From the NCBI GenBank assembly GCA_036702865.1, contig DATNQD010000002.1:1-60786 (forward strand): DNA of 60,786 bases, written 5' to 3'. The position numbers and the translations under genes are program-made. Every line of letters begins with the position of its first letter. Position 1 is the stretch's first letter. The stretch comes from Trichocoleus sp. GTDB taxonomy: Bacteria > Cyanobacteriota > Cyanobacteriia > Elainellales > Elainellaceae. The notes under the pieces were generated by a model. It was not told where the DNA came from. It did not search any database and was given only the letters and a program-made list of their open reading frames with translations. Below, one piece after another: positions 27,936 to 38,006 of this stretch.

Positions 27936-30272
27936 CTAAAACAAGAGCCGGCGATCGCTCCCATCATCCTGAAATTCCTGTTCTCCGACGCCAACCAGCT
28001 CTACAATGACGCGCCGAGGATGAGGTTGCCATTCTCCCTGCCGAGCCGCAATTTCAACCACGGTTCGATCGCCATCCGGATAAACGCGGTAGGTTGTGGT
28101 GGCAGAAGCACCCTCACGGTAGGCAAAACTCTGTCCGTCATCTTCGTAGAATGTCCATTCGCCCGTACCCTGCCAGACTTTGAACCGCAGTTCTGCGAGA
28201 GGGGATTGATCAACAAATTGCATGACAGGAGCCAGAGGAATGATTGAACCTGCCCGAATGTAAAGCGGCATTTTTTCCAGCGGCGCATCTGCCAGAATAT
28301 GGGTGCTCCCCTGGTAGGGTTTGCCTGTCCACCAGTCATACCAAACGCCATCGGGAAGATAGACTGCGCGGCAAGTCTTTCCGGGTTGAACGATCGGCGC
28401 TGCCATCATTGCCGAACCGAGCATCACCTGATCAGAGAGTTCATAAGTTTGGGGGTCTTGGGGGAAATGGTAGAGCAGGGGTCGCAAAATGGGTGCGCCA
28501 GTGGTTGCGGCTTCCCAGAACAGCGTATAGAGATAGGGCAGAAGTTGATAGCGCAGTTCAATGTATTCCCGGCAAATTTTCTCAACTCGATCGCCAAATA
28601 CCCAGGGTTCATGGGGGTCACTGTCATAAGTCGAATGCGCTCGCATTAGTGGATAGAGCATCCCCACCTGCATCCAGCGAGCAAACAGTTCAGCCGTCGC
28701 GTTTCCGGCAAATCCGCCGATATCTGCACCCACGAATGCCACGCCAGAAAGCCCCAGGTTACAGAGCATGGGCAGCGACATTTCCAGAAATTCCCAGCGT
28801 GATTGATTATCGCCTGTCCAAACCGACGACCAGCGCTGAATTCCAGCATAGCCCGATCGCGTCAGAATAAACGATCGCTCTTGAGGTCGCAGCTTTTCCA
28901 TCGCTTCTGCTGCTGCTCTTGCCATCATCTGACCGTACAAATTGTGCGTTTCGGCGTGAGTACTGCGCTCGGATAAATCGCCCTGCGGTGTATCTAAGGG
29001 AAACCACATTTTTACACCCGGATCACCAAAGGGACGATCGTTCATGGCAGGCTCGTTCATGTCGTTCCAGATGCCTGCTATCCCAACTTCTGTGAGTTCT
29101 TTGTGCCAACTGCCCCACCACTGCCGCACGTCTGACCGCAGAAAGTCGGGGAATACAGCGCGATCGGGCCAGACGTAACCATGAAACAGCTTGCCTTCTT
29201 TGGTGCGGACAAAATACTCTTGCTCTAAGCCATCATCCATCACTGCGTAGTCGGCATCGGGTTCGTACTTCACGCCCGGATCGACGATCGTTACTGTTTT
29301 GAAGCCGTCCTGCTTGAGGTCACCAATTAACTGCTTCGGGTCAGGAAATCGCTGAGAATTCCATGTAAACACCCGATAGCCGCGCATATAGTCAATATCC
29401 AGATGGATCACATCACAGGGAATTTGCCGCTGCCGAAACTCCTGCGCCAGTTCTCGCACTTCGGCTTCCGATCGATAGCTCCAGCGACACTGATGGTAGC
29501 CAATCGCCCATTTGGGTGGCAGGGGCATCCGTCCGGTCAGCTCGGTGTAGGTTTGCACGATCGGGGCAGGTTCGGAGGCATAGATCAGGTAGTAGTCGAA
29601 TTCTGGGCTTTCGGTTTCCAGATGCAGCAAACCCGCCTGCTTAGCTCCCACATCAAACTGGCTGCGAAAGGTGGAATTGAGGAACAGCCCGTAAGCCAGG
29701 TTTGGACGCATGGCAATAAAGAACGGAATTGCCTGATACATTGCATCGGTCAGGGTGTCATAGTCGAGGCTATCAACCGTCCAGTTGGTGTAATGCCGCG
29801 CCGTTTTGTCTAGGGTGCCTGTGCGTTCACCAAAGCCATAGAAATGCTCTTCTGCCTCAATTTGTTTCCAGGCAGCAATGCCGCTTTCTCGCCAGGCGAT
29901 TCCTAGCCCTGTATCTTGCGCGAAAGGTTGATTGTTAACATCAAAACAGGTGATTTTGCAGGTCGATCGATTGATACTGACTCGGATTTGGGCTGTCTGA
30001 ATCTCAATTTCTGCCTCTCTTTCTGTGACCTGAAACGGCACGATCGCCCAGTCTTCATCTGCCTTGGTCACAGCCCAGGATCGCGGCTGCATCCACTGAC
30101 CTGTCGGGGAAAACCGAACGCGAATCACATTTGTTGCTAAGACGCTAATTCGTAAAATGCCGATACCACACTGTAATTCGAGTGCGCGATCGTCATATTG
30201 GAACGCTTTCACGTCACCCGGAACAGTCCAAGCAGGTTCCAGCGTCGGCAATTGTCCAAAAAAATCTGGCAT
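27936..30272 (-). CDS. GH31 alpha-glucosidase
   Basis: About 778 residues from the ATG at 30272; a TTG at 30281 is possible. Conserved GH31 features are EHFYGFGERTG, PPKWAIGYHQCRWSY, CDVIHLDIDYM and the nucleophile segment GIWNDMNEPAM with Asp407 (numbered from 30281), followed by GDNQSRWEFLE and FVGADIGGFAGN. It hydrolyses alpha-linked glucose from maltooligosaccharides or glycogen/sucrose-derived glycans. No signal peptide, so cytosolic. A beta-sandwich C-terminal domain follows the barrel. Not in an evident operon. Confidence 0.94.
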   Translation of the reverse strand: MPDFFGQLPTLEPAWTVPGDVKAFQYDDRALELQCGIGILRISVLATNVIRVRFSPTGQWMQPRSWAVTKADEDWAIVPFQVTEREAEIEIQTAQIRVSINRSTCKITCFDVNNQPFAQDTGLGIAWRESGIAAWKQIEAEEHFYGFGERTGTLDKTARHYTNWTVDSLDYDTLTDAMYQAIPFFIAMRPNLAYGLFLNSTFRSQFDVGAKQAGLLHLETESPEFDYYLIYASEPAPIVQTYTELTGRMPLPPKWAIGYHQCRWSYRSEAEVRELAQEFRQRQIPCDVIHLDIDYMRGYRVFTWNSQRFPDPKQLIGDLKQDGFKTVTIVDPGVKYEPDADYAVMDDGLEQEYFVRTKEGKLFHGYVWPDRAVFPDFLRSDVRQWWGSWHKELTEVGIAGIWNDMNEPAMNDRPFGDPGVKMWFPLDTPQGDLSERSTHAETHNLYGQMMARAAAEAMEKLRPQERSFILTRSGYAGIQRWSSVWTGDNQSRWEFLEMSLPMLCNLGLSGVAFVGADIGGFAGNATAELFARWMQVGMLYPLMRAHSTYDSDPHEPWVFGDRVEKICREYIELRYQLLPYLYTLFWEAATTGAPILRPLLYHFPQDPQTYELSDQVMLGSAMMAAPIVQPGKTCRAVYLPDGVWYDWWTGKPYQGSTHILADAPLEKMPLYIRAGSIIPLAPVMQFVDQSPLAELRFKVWQGTGEWTFYEDDGQSFAYREGASATTTYRVYPDGDRTVVEIAARQGEWQPHPRRVIVELVGVGEQEFQDDGSDRRLLF

Positions 30273-30451
30273 GAGCTTCAACGAGTTCCAAATGCATCAC
30301 TGTTAGCTGTAATTTGCATTTGTAAAGATAAGCATCGCTCGTAGGGTAGAGGCAAGCGAATTGGTGAAGAGAAATATCTGGATCGCTCCTTGCTTTGTCC
30401 TGCCTTTTCCTGTTTTATGCTGAAAGGGATCCTTTCATTGACTTCAATTTG

Positions 30452-31597
30452 ATGGGCTTTAAGCGTCGCCAACTATTGCGCTGGCTAGGATTTGGGGGAG
30501 TCGTTAATTTATCTGCTTGTGTGCAGCAGTGGGCAACTCAGGGGGAAACTAATCGATCGATCGCGGCAACGCCTGCTCCGAGTCCTGCGATGAGTCCTTC
30601 TGTACAATCTCGGCTCTTGGAGCAGCAGGGAATTGTTGATCCTGCTAGAGGTGATGTCCGGATTGTGGTGATTAGTGACCTGAACAGTCAGTATGGCTCA
30701 ACGGATTATGAACCAGAAGTCGATCGCGCAATTGCCTTGATTCCGGGATGGCAGCCTGATCTGGTGCTTTGCGGTGGCGATATGGTGGCAGGTCAGAGTG
30801 CTTCGCTGAGTCGGGCAGAAATTCAGGCAATGTGGGCAGGGTTCGATCGCCATATTAGTGCGCCATTACGACAGGCAAAGATTCCGTTTGGTTTTACGTT
30901 GGGCAATCATGATGCGTCGGGGGCAAAGGCAAGTAACGGTCGTTTTTTATTTGCGAACGATCGAGACTTAGCGGCGGTTTATTGGAACGATCCGCAGCAT
31001 CATTCTGGCTTGCAGTTTGTCGATCGTGCCCGGTATCCCTTTTATTATTCTTTTCAGCAGAATGATATTTTCTTTTTAGTTTGGGATGCTTCGACTGCAA
31101 CTATTTCGGCTGATCAGCTCAGTTGGGTCGAGCGAAGCCTTGCCAGTTCTGCGGCTCAGTCTGCCAAACTGCGAATTGCGATCGGACATCTGCCCCTTTA
31201 TGCCGTTGCAGTGGGACGGAATAATCCGGGTGAATATCTGGACAATGGCGATCGGTTGCGGGCTTTGCTTGAACGCTATCAGGTTCACACCTACATCAGC
31301 GGGCATGATCATGCCTATTATCCTGGTCACGTTGGACAGCTCCAAATGCTCCACTGTGGCGTTTTGGGAAGTGGGATTCGTTCCCTCTTAAATGGCAATT
31401 CGCCGCTGATGAAAACCCTGACGGTGATTGATGTGAATCTTGCTGCTGCTGATACGATCTACACGACCTACGATGCCAAAACGCTGAAAGTGATTGATCA
31501 GCGCATTCTGCCCCGCTATATTGCCAGCCCCACTGGTAAAATTCTCCGACGCGATCTGGAATGGTCAGATTTGACGGCTGCGGAAAAGTCAGCTTAA
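30452..31597 (+). CDS. Metallophosphoesterase lipoprotein, Tat-like signal
   Basis: About 381 residues from the ATG at 30452. The N-terminus has a twin-arginine-like KRRQLLRWLG, a hydrophobic stretch and a lipobox LSAC. The calcineurin-type motifs follow: VVISDLN (atypical Asn where His is usual), LVLCGGDMVAG, LGNHDASG, IGHLPLY and SGHDHAYY. The binuclear metal site is therefore almost complete. It is predicted to act outside the plasma membrane on phosphate esters. Upstream frames from 30395 lack sense and are left out. Confidence 0.85.
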   Translation: MGFKRRQLLRWLGFGGVVNLSACVQQWATQGETNRSIAATPAPSPAMSPSVQSRLLEQQGIVDPARGDVRIVVISDLNSQYGSTDYEPEVDRAIALIPGWQPDLVLCGGDMVAGQSASLSRAEIQAMWAGFDRHISAPLRQAKIPFGFTLGNHDASGAKASNGRFLFANDRDLAAVYWNDPQHHSGLQFVDRARYPFYYSFQQNDIFFLVWDASTATISADQLSWVERSLASSAAQSAKLRIAIGHLPLYAVAVGRNNPGEYLDNGDRLRALLERYQVHTYISGHDHAYYPGHVGQLQMLHCGVLGSGIRSLLNGNSPLMKTLTVIDVNLAAADTIYTTYDAKTLKVIDQRILPRYIASPTGKILRRDLEWSDLTAAEKSA

Positions 31598-31621
31598 CGC
31601 CCGATCTGCCTCAGTTCTGCC

Positions 31622-33961
31622 TCAGTCTGCTCGCTGCACTGGCGTAATTTTTGGATCAATAATTTTTTGCCCCAGTCCCGGAAACTTGATTGCCAGACAA
31701 ATTTTATTTCCGGCTCCAAAAATATGCGTCACATGACCAGCACCAAATGCCCGATGAACCACTCGATCGCCCACAGACCAATCATCAGCGTGGGTTCCGG
31801 GGGCATCGATCGTCTGTTCGCGGATTTCTCGGATTGGGGTCGTCATCCGCTTGGGAATCGCATTGGCAACGCTCCCTAAGAGCAGGTCTTTGGGAAGTTC
31901 ACCCAAGAAAAGGGAAGGGCTGGCAGGTTCACGGGAACCATAGAGGCGGCGTTCTCTGGCATAGGAAATAAACAGCCTCTCTTTAGCGCGAGTAATGCCG
32001 ACATAGCAGAGACGACGTTCTTCTTCGATCGCCTTTGGATCTTCGAGCGATCGAAAATTGGGAAACAGCCCTTGCTCTAGCCCCACCAGGAATACGACCG
32101 GAAATTCCAGTCCTTTTGAGGAATGCAGCGTCATCAAGGAGACTTTAGACTGTTCTGCTTCGTTGAGATTATCCAGATCTGAGGCAAGCGAAGCATTTGC
32201 CAGGAAAAGGGGCAAGCTCGACTCGTCATTATCTTCCTCAAACTGTCGGGCTGCGTTGTAGAGTTCCTGCACGTTTTGGATGCGATCGAGGGCTTCGTCG
32301 GTTCCCTGCTGTCTTAAATCCTGAACGTATTCAGAGTCATCTAATACGCCTTGCACAATCTCGGATGCAGGGAGTTCTTCTGCTTTTTCCTGCCATTTCT
32401 GGATCATTCGGGCAAAGGCAATGACGGGTTTTGCCGATCGTCCTGCTAAAGTCTGCACTGAAGTCTCGTCCCGCAAAATTTGCCAAAATGGGACACCCAA
32501 TTCAGAAGCCGCTTTATCCAGTCGATCGAGGGTTGCTTTACCAATGCCGCGTCTGGGTGTGTTGATAATTCGCTTCAGGCTAATTGAGTCATCTGGATTC
32601 GCAACTGCCCGCAAATAGGCGAGTACGTCTTTAACTTCTTTGCGATCGTAGAACCGTAATCCACCCACTACGTTGTAGGGAACACCATATTTCACTAACA
32701 GTTCTTCAAAGGCGCGAGACTGAGCGTTTGTGCGGTACAAAATTGCAAAGCTACCCCAGTTCAATTCTGGATTCTTTTGTTCAAGTTGGCGGATCTGATT
32801 GACAACAAACCCTGCTTCTACGGTCTCATCGTCTGCCCGATAGCAGAAGATCATTTCGCCTGCGCCTCTCGTGGGACGCAAAATCTTATCAATCCGCTCT
32901 GTGTTGTTTTCGATCAGCTCGTTGGCAACTTGTAAAATGTTTTCAGTCGATCGATAGTTTTCTTCCAGCTTGACCATTGTGCGTGTATCGTCATCTGGCA
33001 AACCATCACCAAAGTCTTGCTGAAAGTTCATCAAAATCGTAAAGTCAGCTGCTCGAAAAGAATAAATAGATTGATCGGCATCTCCGACAACAAAAATCGA
33101 TCGCTGATTCCAATCATGGAATTTTTCTGTATCTTCGCCGTTCGTCACCAGTAATTTAATCAGGTTGTACTGGGTTCTATTGGTATCTTGATATTCATCA
33201 ACCAGGATGTGACGAAAGCGTTTGTGCCAATATGCTAAAACCTGATCATTTTGCTCAAAGAGCTTCACTGGAAGCAGAATGAGATCATCAAAGTCAAGTG
33301 CATTATTCGCCGATAAAGATTTTTGATATTCGGCATAAATATTAGCAATGACTCGTCCCCGATAGGTTGCCTGCTCTCGCTCTAATCCCTCTGGCGATAG
33401 TCCCTGATTCTTGGCGTTGCTGATGGCATAGCGCACCGATCGTGGTTCAAACTTTTTGTCATCCAGGTTTTGATTAATGACAATTTCCTTCACCAAACTT
33501 TGCGCGTCTGACTCGTCCAAAATCGAGAAATTGCGGTTCCACTGCGCTCCCTGTGCTCCCTGATACTTCTCAATATCAAATCGCAGAATTCGGGCACAGA
33601 GGGCATGAAACGTGCCAATCCACAGATTTTTGGTAATGTTTTTGTAGACGGACGATCGCAAACTGGTTTGTTCTCGCGATGACAGTGCCTCTAGTGCTTT
33701 CCCGTGGCGATCGAGGGCTTCCCGTTCCGCAAACAGCTTTTCAATCCGCTCCTTCATCTCCTTGGCTGCTTTGTTGGTGAAGGTAACTGCCAGAATATTC
33801 TCTGGATCAACTCGATGGGTCAACACCAAATTTGCGATTCGATAGGTCAGGGCACGAGTTTTTCCGGAACCAGCCCCTGCCACCACAAGCAAAGGACCAC
33901 AGAAATGCTCAACGGCACGACGCTGAGAGGAGTTGAGATGGCTGAGGAAGTCAACGGGCAT
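31622..33961 (-). CDS. pcrA: UvrD/PcrA-type DNA helicase
   Basis: 779 residues of superfamily 1 helicase: SSQRRAVEHFCGPLLVVAGAGSGKTRALTYRI (motif I, Walker A), ILAVTFTNKAAKEMKER (Ia), ILVDEYQDTNRTQ (II), VVGDADQSIYSFRAAD (III), LEENYRST (IV), VSLMTLHSSKGLEFPVVF (V) and EEERRLCYVGITRAKERL (VI). The C-terminal GDRVVHRAFGAGHVTHIFG is the PcrA Tudor-like domain. It acts in nucleotide excision repair and in clearing proteins from DNA. It converges with the metallophosphoesterase gene. Confidence 0.95.
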   Translation of the reverse strand: MPVDFLSHLNSSQRRAVEHFCGPLLVVAGAGSGKTRALTYRIANLVLTHRVDPENILAVTFTNKAAKEMKERIEKLFAEREALDRHGKALEALSSREQTSLRSSVYKNITKNLWIGTFHALCARILRFDIEKYQGAQGAQWNRNFSILDESDAQSLVKEIVINQNLDDKKFEPRSVRYAISNAKNQGLSPEGLEREQATYRGRVIANIYAEYQKSLSANNALDFDDLILLPVKLFEQNDQVLAYWHKRFRHILVDEYQDTNRTQYNLIKLLVTNGEDTEKFHDWNQRSIFVVGDADQSIYSFRAADFTILMNFQQDFGDGLPDDDTRTMVKLEENYRSTENILQVANELIENNTERIDKILRPTRGAGEMIFCYRADDETVEAGFVVNQIRQLEQKNPELNWGSFAILYRTNAQSRAFEELLVKYGVPYNVVGGLRFYDRKEVKDVLAYLRAVANPDDSISLKRIINTPRRGIGKATLDRLDKAASELGVPFWQILRDETSVQTLAGRSAKPVIAFARMIQKWQEKAEELPASEIVQGVLDDSEYVQDLRQQGTDEALDRIQNVQELYNAARQFEEDNDESSLPLFLANASLASDLDNLNEAEQSKVSLMTLHSSKGLEFPVVFLVGLEQGLFPNFRSLEDPKAIEEERRLCYVGITRAKERLFISYARERRLYGSREPASPSLFLGELPKDLLLGSVANAIPKRMTTPIREIREQTIDAPGTHADDWSVGDRVVHRAFGAGHVTHIFGAGNKICLAIKFPGLGQKIIDPKITPVQRAD

Positions 33962-34096
33962 AGGACGTTAGAAGTCGGGTGTCAGGGTTCAGGAGTGAAT
34001 CAGAAGTTATATCTTACCTCACTCCTCTCGATCGGATGGTTGGCATTACAAGAGTAAAATTAGGGCTGTGACAAGTTCTGAGAACTCTTCTCTTCG

Positions 34097-35362
34097 CTAC
34101 CCTGCCCAGAGATGAAAGGTAAATAAGCTTGCCAGTAACCCCATGAGCAGCACGCTTGTCATCGTCCAGATGCGATCGAACAGTTCATTCTTTCCCCAAT
34201 GGCTTAAGACCAGAAAGACTGAGGGAACGGTGAGTAAATAGCGGCTCATGCTCCAGGACAGCCCACAGGTCATTGAAATGAAGATCAGTCCTAGACCAAA
34301 TAGAGAAATGCCGGGATAACGACGGGCGGTTAATAGGCAGGAAGCAATCCCTAAACCAATGACGCCAAACTCGATCGCATAATAAGCTTGGGCTTGAGGA
34401 TTGTCACCAAACAAGCTTAAAAATGCTTGACTCCAGGCGGAAACTGCCCGATCGATCGCGAGAAATTCACACTGAAAATAGTGTTTTTCAACCCGCTTAA
34501 ATGCGCCACCAAAAAACGAAAATCGCCAGATGAGATGAGTCAGGATCGGCGCAAGCAGGATTGCCCCAAATCCGATCGCTTGCCGTCCCCAGTTAGCCCG
34601 CTTGCCAGAATGACGATTCTCGCTCCTGTCTGCCCAATAAGTCTGCCAGACTGCCCAAGCTAAGGGAATGACAAGCAAAACGCCAGCAGCTCTGGTTAAT
34701 GTGGCGATCGTTGCTAATCCACTTGCCCAGAGAAGCCGCCTTCTGGCAATGAGCGCCAAACAACTGAAGGTGAACCCAATAAACAGCCCTTCTGTATAAA
34801 CCTGCGCCAGAAAGAAGCTGGTGGGAAATATTGTCAGGTAAGAGACTGCTCGCATTCCTGCGGCTTTACCCCAACTGGATTGCACCCAGTCAAATAAAGC
34901 CAGCATTCCTGCTAATGTTCCGGTGATTGAGATAAAAACACCTGCAAATGTGGCAGCGTCGATCGGTGCTAAACCTGCATAAATCAGAGGAGTGGCGATG
35001 AATCGAATCAGATGTGGGTAGACCGGAAAGAAAGCATAGTTGACGGAAATGGGGCGATCGAACGGCGGTTTTGCGTTGGGTTCGGGTGGAATTGTGCGAA
35101 TTTGGGGATCGTTGTATCCCTTCAGGGCGATCGATAAATAATATTCTGAATCCCAGGCAGCTTGAGTCTTAAAAACCGATTGAGCAAAATAAGGGTTTTG
35201 CTGCAAAGTTCGTTGATGGGTTGCTTCAGCCGTCCAAAATAAAACATGATCGGGCTTTTCAGCACTGTAGCGAGCCGCAACAAGCGTCTGGTAGCTCAAC
35301 ATTATAGTCACCCAGGCAAACCAGAGGAGGATGATTTTGCGAACGGTCACAAGCTGCCTCAT
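34097..35362 (-). CDS. PIG-V-like membrane mannosyl/glycosyltransferase
   Basis: About 421 residues from the ATG at 35362; a TTG at 35392 would add ten. About nine to ten membrane helices with a large loop after the first, containing WDSEYYLSIALKGY (the acidic pair expected at the active site of GT-C enzymes) and NYAFFPVYPHLIR. Later motifs are FPTSFFLAQVYTEGLFIGFTF and SMSRYLL. This matches bacterial relatives of the PIG-V mannosyltransferase family. The sugar and acceptor are unknown; a polyprenyl-phosphate sugar donor is expected. Confidence 0.8.
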   Translation of the reverse strand: MRQLVTVRKIILLWFAWVTIMLSYQTLVAARYSAEKPDHVLFWTAEATHQRTLQQNPYFAQSVFKTQAAWDSEYYLSIALKGYNDPQIRTIPPEPNAKPPFDRPISVNYAFFPVYPHLIRFIATPLIYAGLAPIDAATFAGVFISITGTLAGMLALFDWVQSSWGKAAGMRAVSYLTIFPTSFFLAQVYTEGLFIGFTFSCLALIARRRLLWASGLATIATLTRAAGVLLVIPLAWAVWQTYWADRSENRHSGKRANWGRQAIGFGAILLAPILTHLIWRFSFFGGAFKRVEKHYFQCEFLAIDRAVSAWSQAFLSLFGDNPQAQAYYAIEFGVIGLGIASCLLTARRYPGISLFGLGLIFISMTCGLSWSMSRYLLTVPSVFLVLSHWGKNELFDRIWTMTSVLLMGLLASLFTFHLWAG

Positions 35363-35580
35363 TTTATCAACTGCTCTCTGCCTGGAACTCAATTCATCTC
35401 TCTGGACAAAGATAGCTCATAGATTACTGCGTAAATGATGACGCTGCAAGTTTTTACACAGCATAAAGCGATCGCTCGTAATGATGAAAGCGATCGCTCG
35501 ATGGAAATGAATTTATCCGATAAGCCGTGATTCTATTAGCGGGATGAATGTGAAACTACATCACCTAGCATTGTGCTGCT

Positions 35581-36333
35581 CTACCGCTTGTTGACCACAT
35601 CCTGCAACAGGTTCATCAGGCGTTGCTTAATGGCTTCTTCAATTCTGGCAGCAGCAGCCCCGGCTTCACTTGCTTTTGCAGTTAATTCAGCTTGAGCCTG
35701 GTCAATTGGATTTGGTTCTCCGGCTGCGACACGGGCTTTTGCTTCGTCATAACGAACTTTAGCCGCTTCAACCCGTTCTTTTGCTCCGGCATAACGATCG
35801 CCATAACGGTCTGCCAGTTTTGCATCAATTTTTACCAGCTGCTCTTTAAGCTTGAAAAATTGACCCTGGAGGCGACTGAGCTGCTGTTCTTTGATGTTCT
35901 TCAGCAAGGATGCAATCAGCGATTGGAAGGTTGGCGAATTGGTCTCACCCGTTACCTCTGAGATGCCAACAATTGCACTCTCGACATTCGTTTCGATCGT
36001 CTGTTCGTTCTCGGCAATCTGGGCTTGCAGTTGGTCAACCTGAACCTGGGCTTCCAGGATTTGCTCACGGGAAGAATCGCTGATGCCGTCTACAATTCCT
36101 TCAATTGAGGCAGTCATTTCTGCTTCTTGATTACCCGCTTTTAAATTGTCTGCAACAGCAGCCATGGCATCTTTGGCGATCGTGCGGATCTCAACTGAAC
36201 CTGCCTTGATTTCGACCACTGCCTGGGAAACTGCTTCCCGAACAATTTGTCGAATTCGCTCTGCTCTCAGGCTACCTTCTGATTTTGCTTTTTGCAGGTC
36301 AGCGGTAATTTTTTCTTTCACTGGGGTAGACAT
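35581..36333 (-). CDS. Coiled-coil hypothetical protein
   Basis: 250 residues, rich in Ala, Glu, Lys and Gln. Long helical stretches include AQVQVDQLQAQIAENEQTIETNV and ERVEAAKVRYDEAKARVA; no hydrophobic segments. An N-terminal KEKITADLQKAKSEGSLRAERIRQIV and a central GISEVTGETNSP are the most distinctive parts. No family is recognised with confidence; similar proteins occur in cyanobacteria without known role. It follows a YkvA-like gene on the same strand, 61 bases apart, so the two may be co-transcribed. Confidence 0.7.
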   Translation of the reverse strand: MSTPVKEKITADLQKAKSEGSLRAERIRQIVREAVSQAVVEIKAGSVEIRTIAKDAMAAVADNLKAGNQEAEMTASIEGIVDGISDSSREQILEAQVQVDQLQAQIAENEQTIETNVESAIVGISEVTGETNSPTFQSLIASLLKNIKEQQLSRLQGQFFKLKEQLVKIDAKLADRYGDRYAGAKERVEAAKVRYDEAKARVAAGEPNPIDQAQAELTAKASEAGAAAARIEEAIKQRLMNLLQDVVNKR

Positions 36334-36394
36334 AATTTTTGCTCCAATGCCGGGTGATTTTATAACCGAAAGGAATGAAAAAGAGATGAAAAAA

Positions 36395-36697
36395 CTAGCT
36401 GACTGGGGTTGCTTCTACATCAATCACGTTGACTGATTCAGGAACGTTAGAAGCTATATGTTTGTCTTTGCGAGATTTGATATGTTCGATCGCAACTTGA
36501 GAAACTTCTGCCACTAGCAGGGCAACAATTGCACCGTCATCTAACCATCCCAATACTGGAAATGCATCAGGAGAAATATCAACTGGGCTAACCACATACA
36601 ACAGCGCACCCAAAATCACAAACCAACGATATTGGGGATGACGAATCAAGTTTCGCAACCAATTCTGCAATGTCTGAGTCAGAAATCTTTTCTTCAT
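36395..36697 (-). CDS. YkvA/DUF1232 membrane protein
   Basis: 100 residues. The core YVVSPVDISPDAFPVLGWLDDGAIVALLVAEVS is the DUF1232 hairpin, with two hydrophobic segments around a conserved P(V/D)D...GWLDD loop. The function of the family is unknown. A polar tail of about 25 residues follows. It is upstream of the coiled-coil gene on the same strand. Confidence 0.9.
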   Translation of the reverse strand: MKKRFLTQTLQNWLRNLIRHPQYRWFVILGALLYVVSPVDISPDAFPVLGWLDDGAIVALLVAEVSQVAIEHIKSRKDKHIASNVPESVNVIDVEATPVS

Positions 36698-37059
36698 TGA
36701 AGTTGCTCTTCAGCCAATGCATTGATCATGACAAACTTCTTGAATAAAGTCTGGTGTGGGCTACCCTCTGTTTTGTCGTAGTATTCCCCCATCCCGTCTT
36801 AAGACGGTTAACCGTACTAGCAGCGTTATGTGCGATTACGACGTTTTTCATTGATGGAAGGTTTGCCGCCGAAATATAAAGACTTTAGTAAAAGATATTG
36901 GCTCACATATTAAGACTTCAGCAAGTTGCCGAGTATTGCAAGCGAGTTCTACCAAACTACTCATACATTAGACATGGAAAGCGAATTGCTTTGGCACAAG
37001 CAGCTTTTTGATCGATCGGACGTATCTTTAACGCTAGGCTGGTCTCTCCAAAATAAACG
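36698..37059. other. Intergenic region with a 14-bp palindrome
   Basis: About 360 bases between divergent genes. CCGTCTTAAGACGG at 36794-36807 is a perfect palindrome. No open frame of note. It holds upstream regions of the YkvA gene and the esterase gene. Confidence 0.4.
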
Positions 37060-37986
37060 ATGAAAAGACAACTGCTGATGGGTGTTAAAACGCTGAGTCT
37101 TGCTATGCTCTTGGGCGCTTGTTCATCGCTCGCGACTAAATTCACCCCCTCCAAACAGATCGCGCCAGCTCGCACCAATGCAGATGCTTCTCTGCAGGTT
37201 AGTAACCTGACTCGCCTTTATGATTTACATGTACCATCCTCCTATCACAACCAGAAACCGATGCCGCTCGTCCTGGTTTTCCACGGTGCGTCGGGTGATG
37301 GCAGGGGAATGGCACAAATGACAGGATTCAATCAAGTTGCTGAGAAAGAAGGGTTTATTGCAGCCTATCCTGATGCGATCGGTGGACACTGGAATGCCCT
37401 GCGCGGTAACAAGCCAGATACAACGAATGATGTTGGCTTTGTTGCAGCACTCATTGATAAATTGAGCGAGCAATATAATATCGATCGTCGTCGGGTATAT
37501 ATTACAGGCTTTTCAAATGGCGGCATGTTTGCTCAGCGCTTGGCTTGTGAGTTAGGCGACAAAATTGCAGCGGCTTCGATCGTTTCTGCAACCATGCCAG
37601 ATCATTTGTCGCGCATTTGCCAGTCCACCAAGCCGATTTCAATGCTGTTCATGCATGGCACTGATGATCCGGTCATTCCCTATGGACCTCCAGGGAAGGC
37701 ATTGCTGTCTTTAGCAGATACAGTCAAGTTTTGGAATAATCATAACCAGTGTGTTGCCAAGCACAACAGCGAAGTGCTGCCTCATGTTCCCCAGGTTCGG
37801 TTGGATACCTATCAAAATTGCACCAATAAAACAGATGTGATGCTCTACACGATCGAGGGTGGAGGACATGCCTGGTCGGGTGCTGAAGCAACTCCAGACC
37901 CATCTGGTAATACTCCTCAACCAATGAAGGCAACTGAAGTGATTTGGAATTTTTTCAGCAAATATAGCAAACCTGAGCAGGGTTGA
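37060..37986 (+). CDS. Poly(3-hydroxybutyrate) depolymerase/LpqC-type esterase lipoprotein
   Basis: 308 residues with a lipoprotein signal (LSLAMLLGAC). The alpha/beta-hydrolase part includes LVLVFHGASGDGRGMAQMTGFN, YITGFSNGGMFAQ with nucleophile Ser152, MHGTDDPVIPY (acid) and EGGGHAWSG (His). These match the esterase/PHB-depolymerase family, which includes feruloyl and acetylxylan esterases. The substrate is not determined by sequence. As a lipoprotein it should act outside the plasma membrane or in the periplasm. Confidence 0.88.
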   Translation: MKRQLLMGVKTLSLAMLLGACSSLATKFTPSKQIAPARTNADASLQVSNLTRLYDLHVPSSYHNQKPMPLVLVFHGASGDGRGMAQMTGFNQVAEKEGFIAAYPDAIGGHWNALRGNKPDTTNDVGFVAALIDKLSEQYNIDRRRVYITGFSNGGMFAQRLACELGDKIAAASIVSATMPDHLSRICQSTKPISMLFMHGTDDPVIPYGPPGKALLSLADTVKFWNNHNQCVAKHNSEVLPHVPQVRLDTYQNCTNKTDVMLYTIEGGGHAWSGAEATPDPSGNTPQPMKATEVIWNFFSKYSKPEQG

Positions 37987-38006
37987 TGGGGATAGAGAGC
38001 AGGTTA

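Noticed and set aside
27750-28247. 165-codon plus frame after uvrA
   Set aside because: Two thirds overlap the GH31 gene in antisense; the leading hydrophobic part looks accidental.
35465-35500. Two AAAGCGATCGCTCG copies 22 bases apart
   Set aside because: Explained by the general abundance of HIP1 octamers; not a distinct repeat family.
36794-36807. 14-bp palindrome CCGTCTTAAGACGG
   Set aside because: Single occurrence, no T-run, position relative to promoters unknown; noted only in the intergenic entry.
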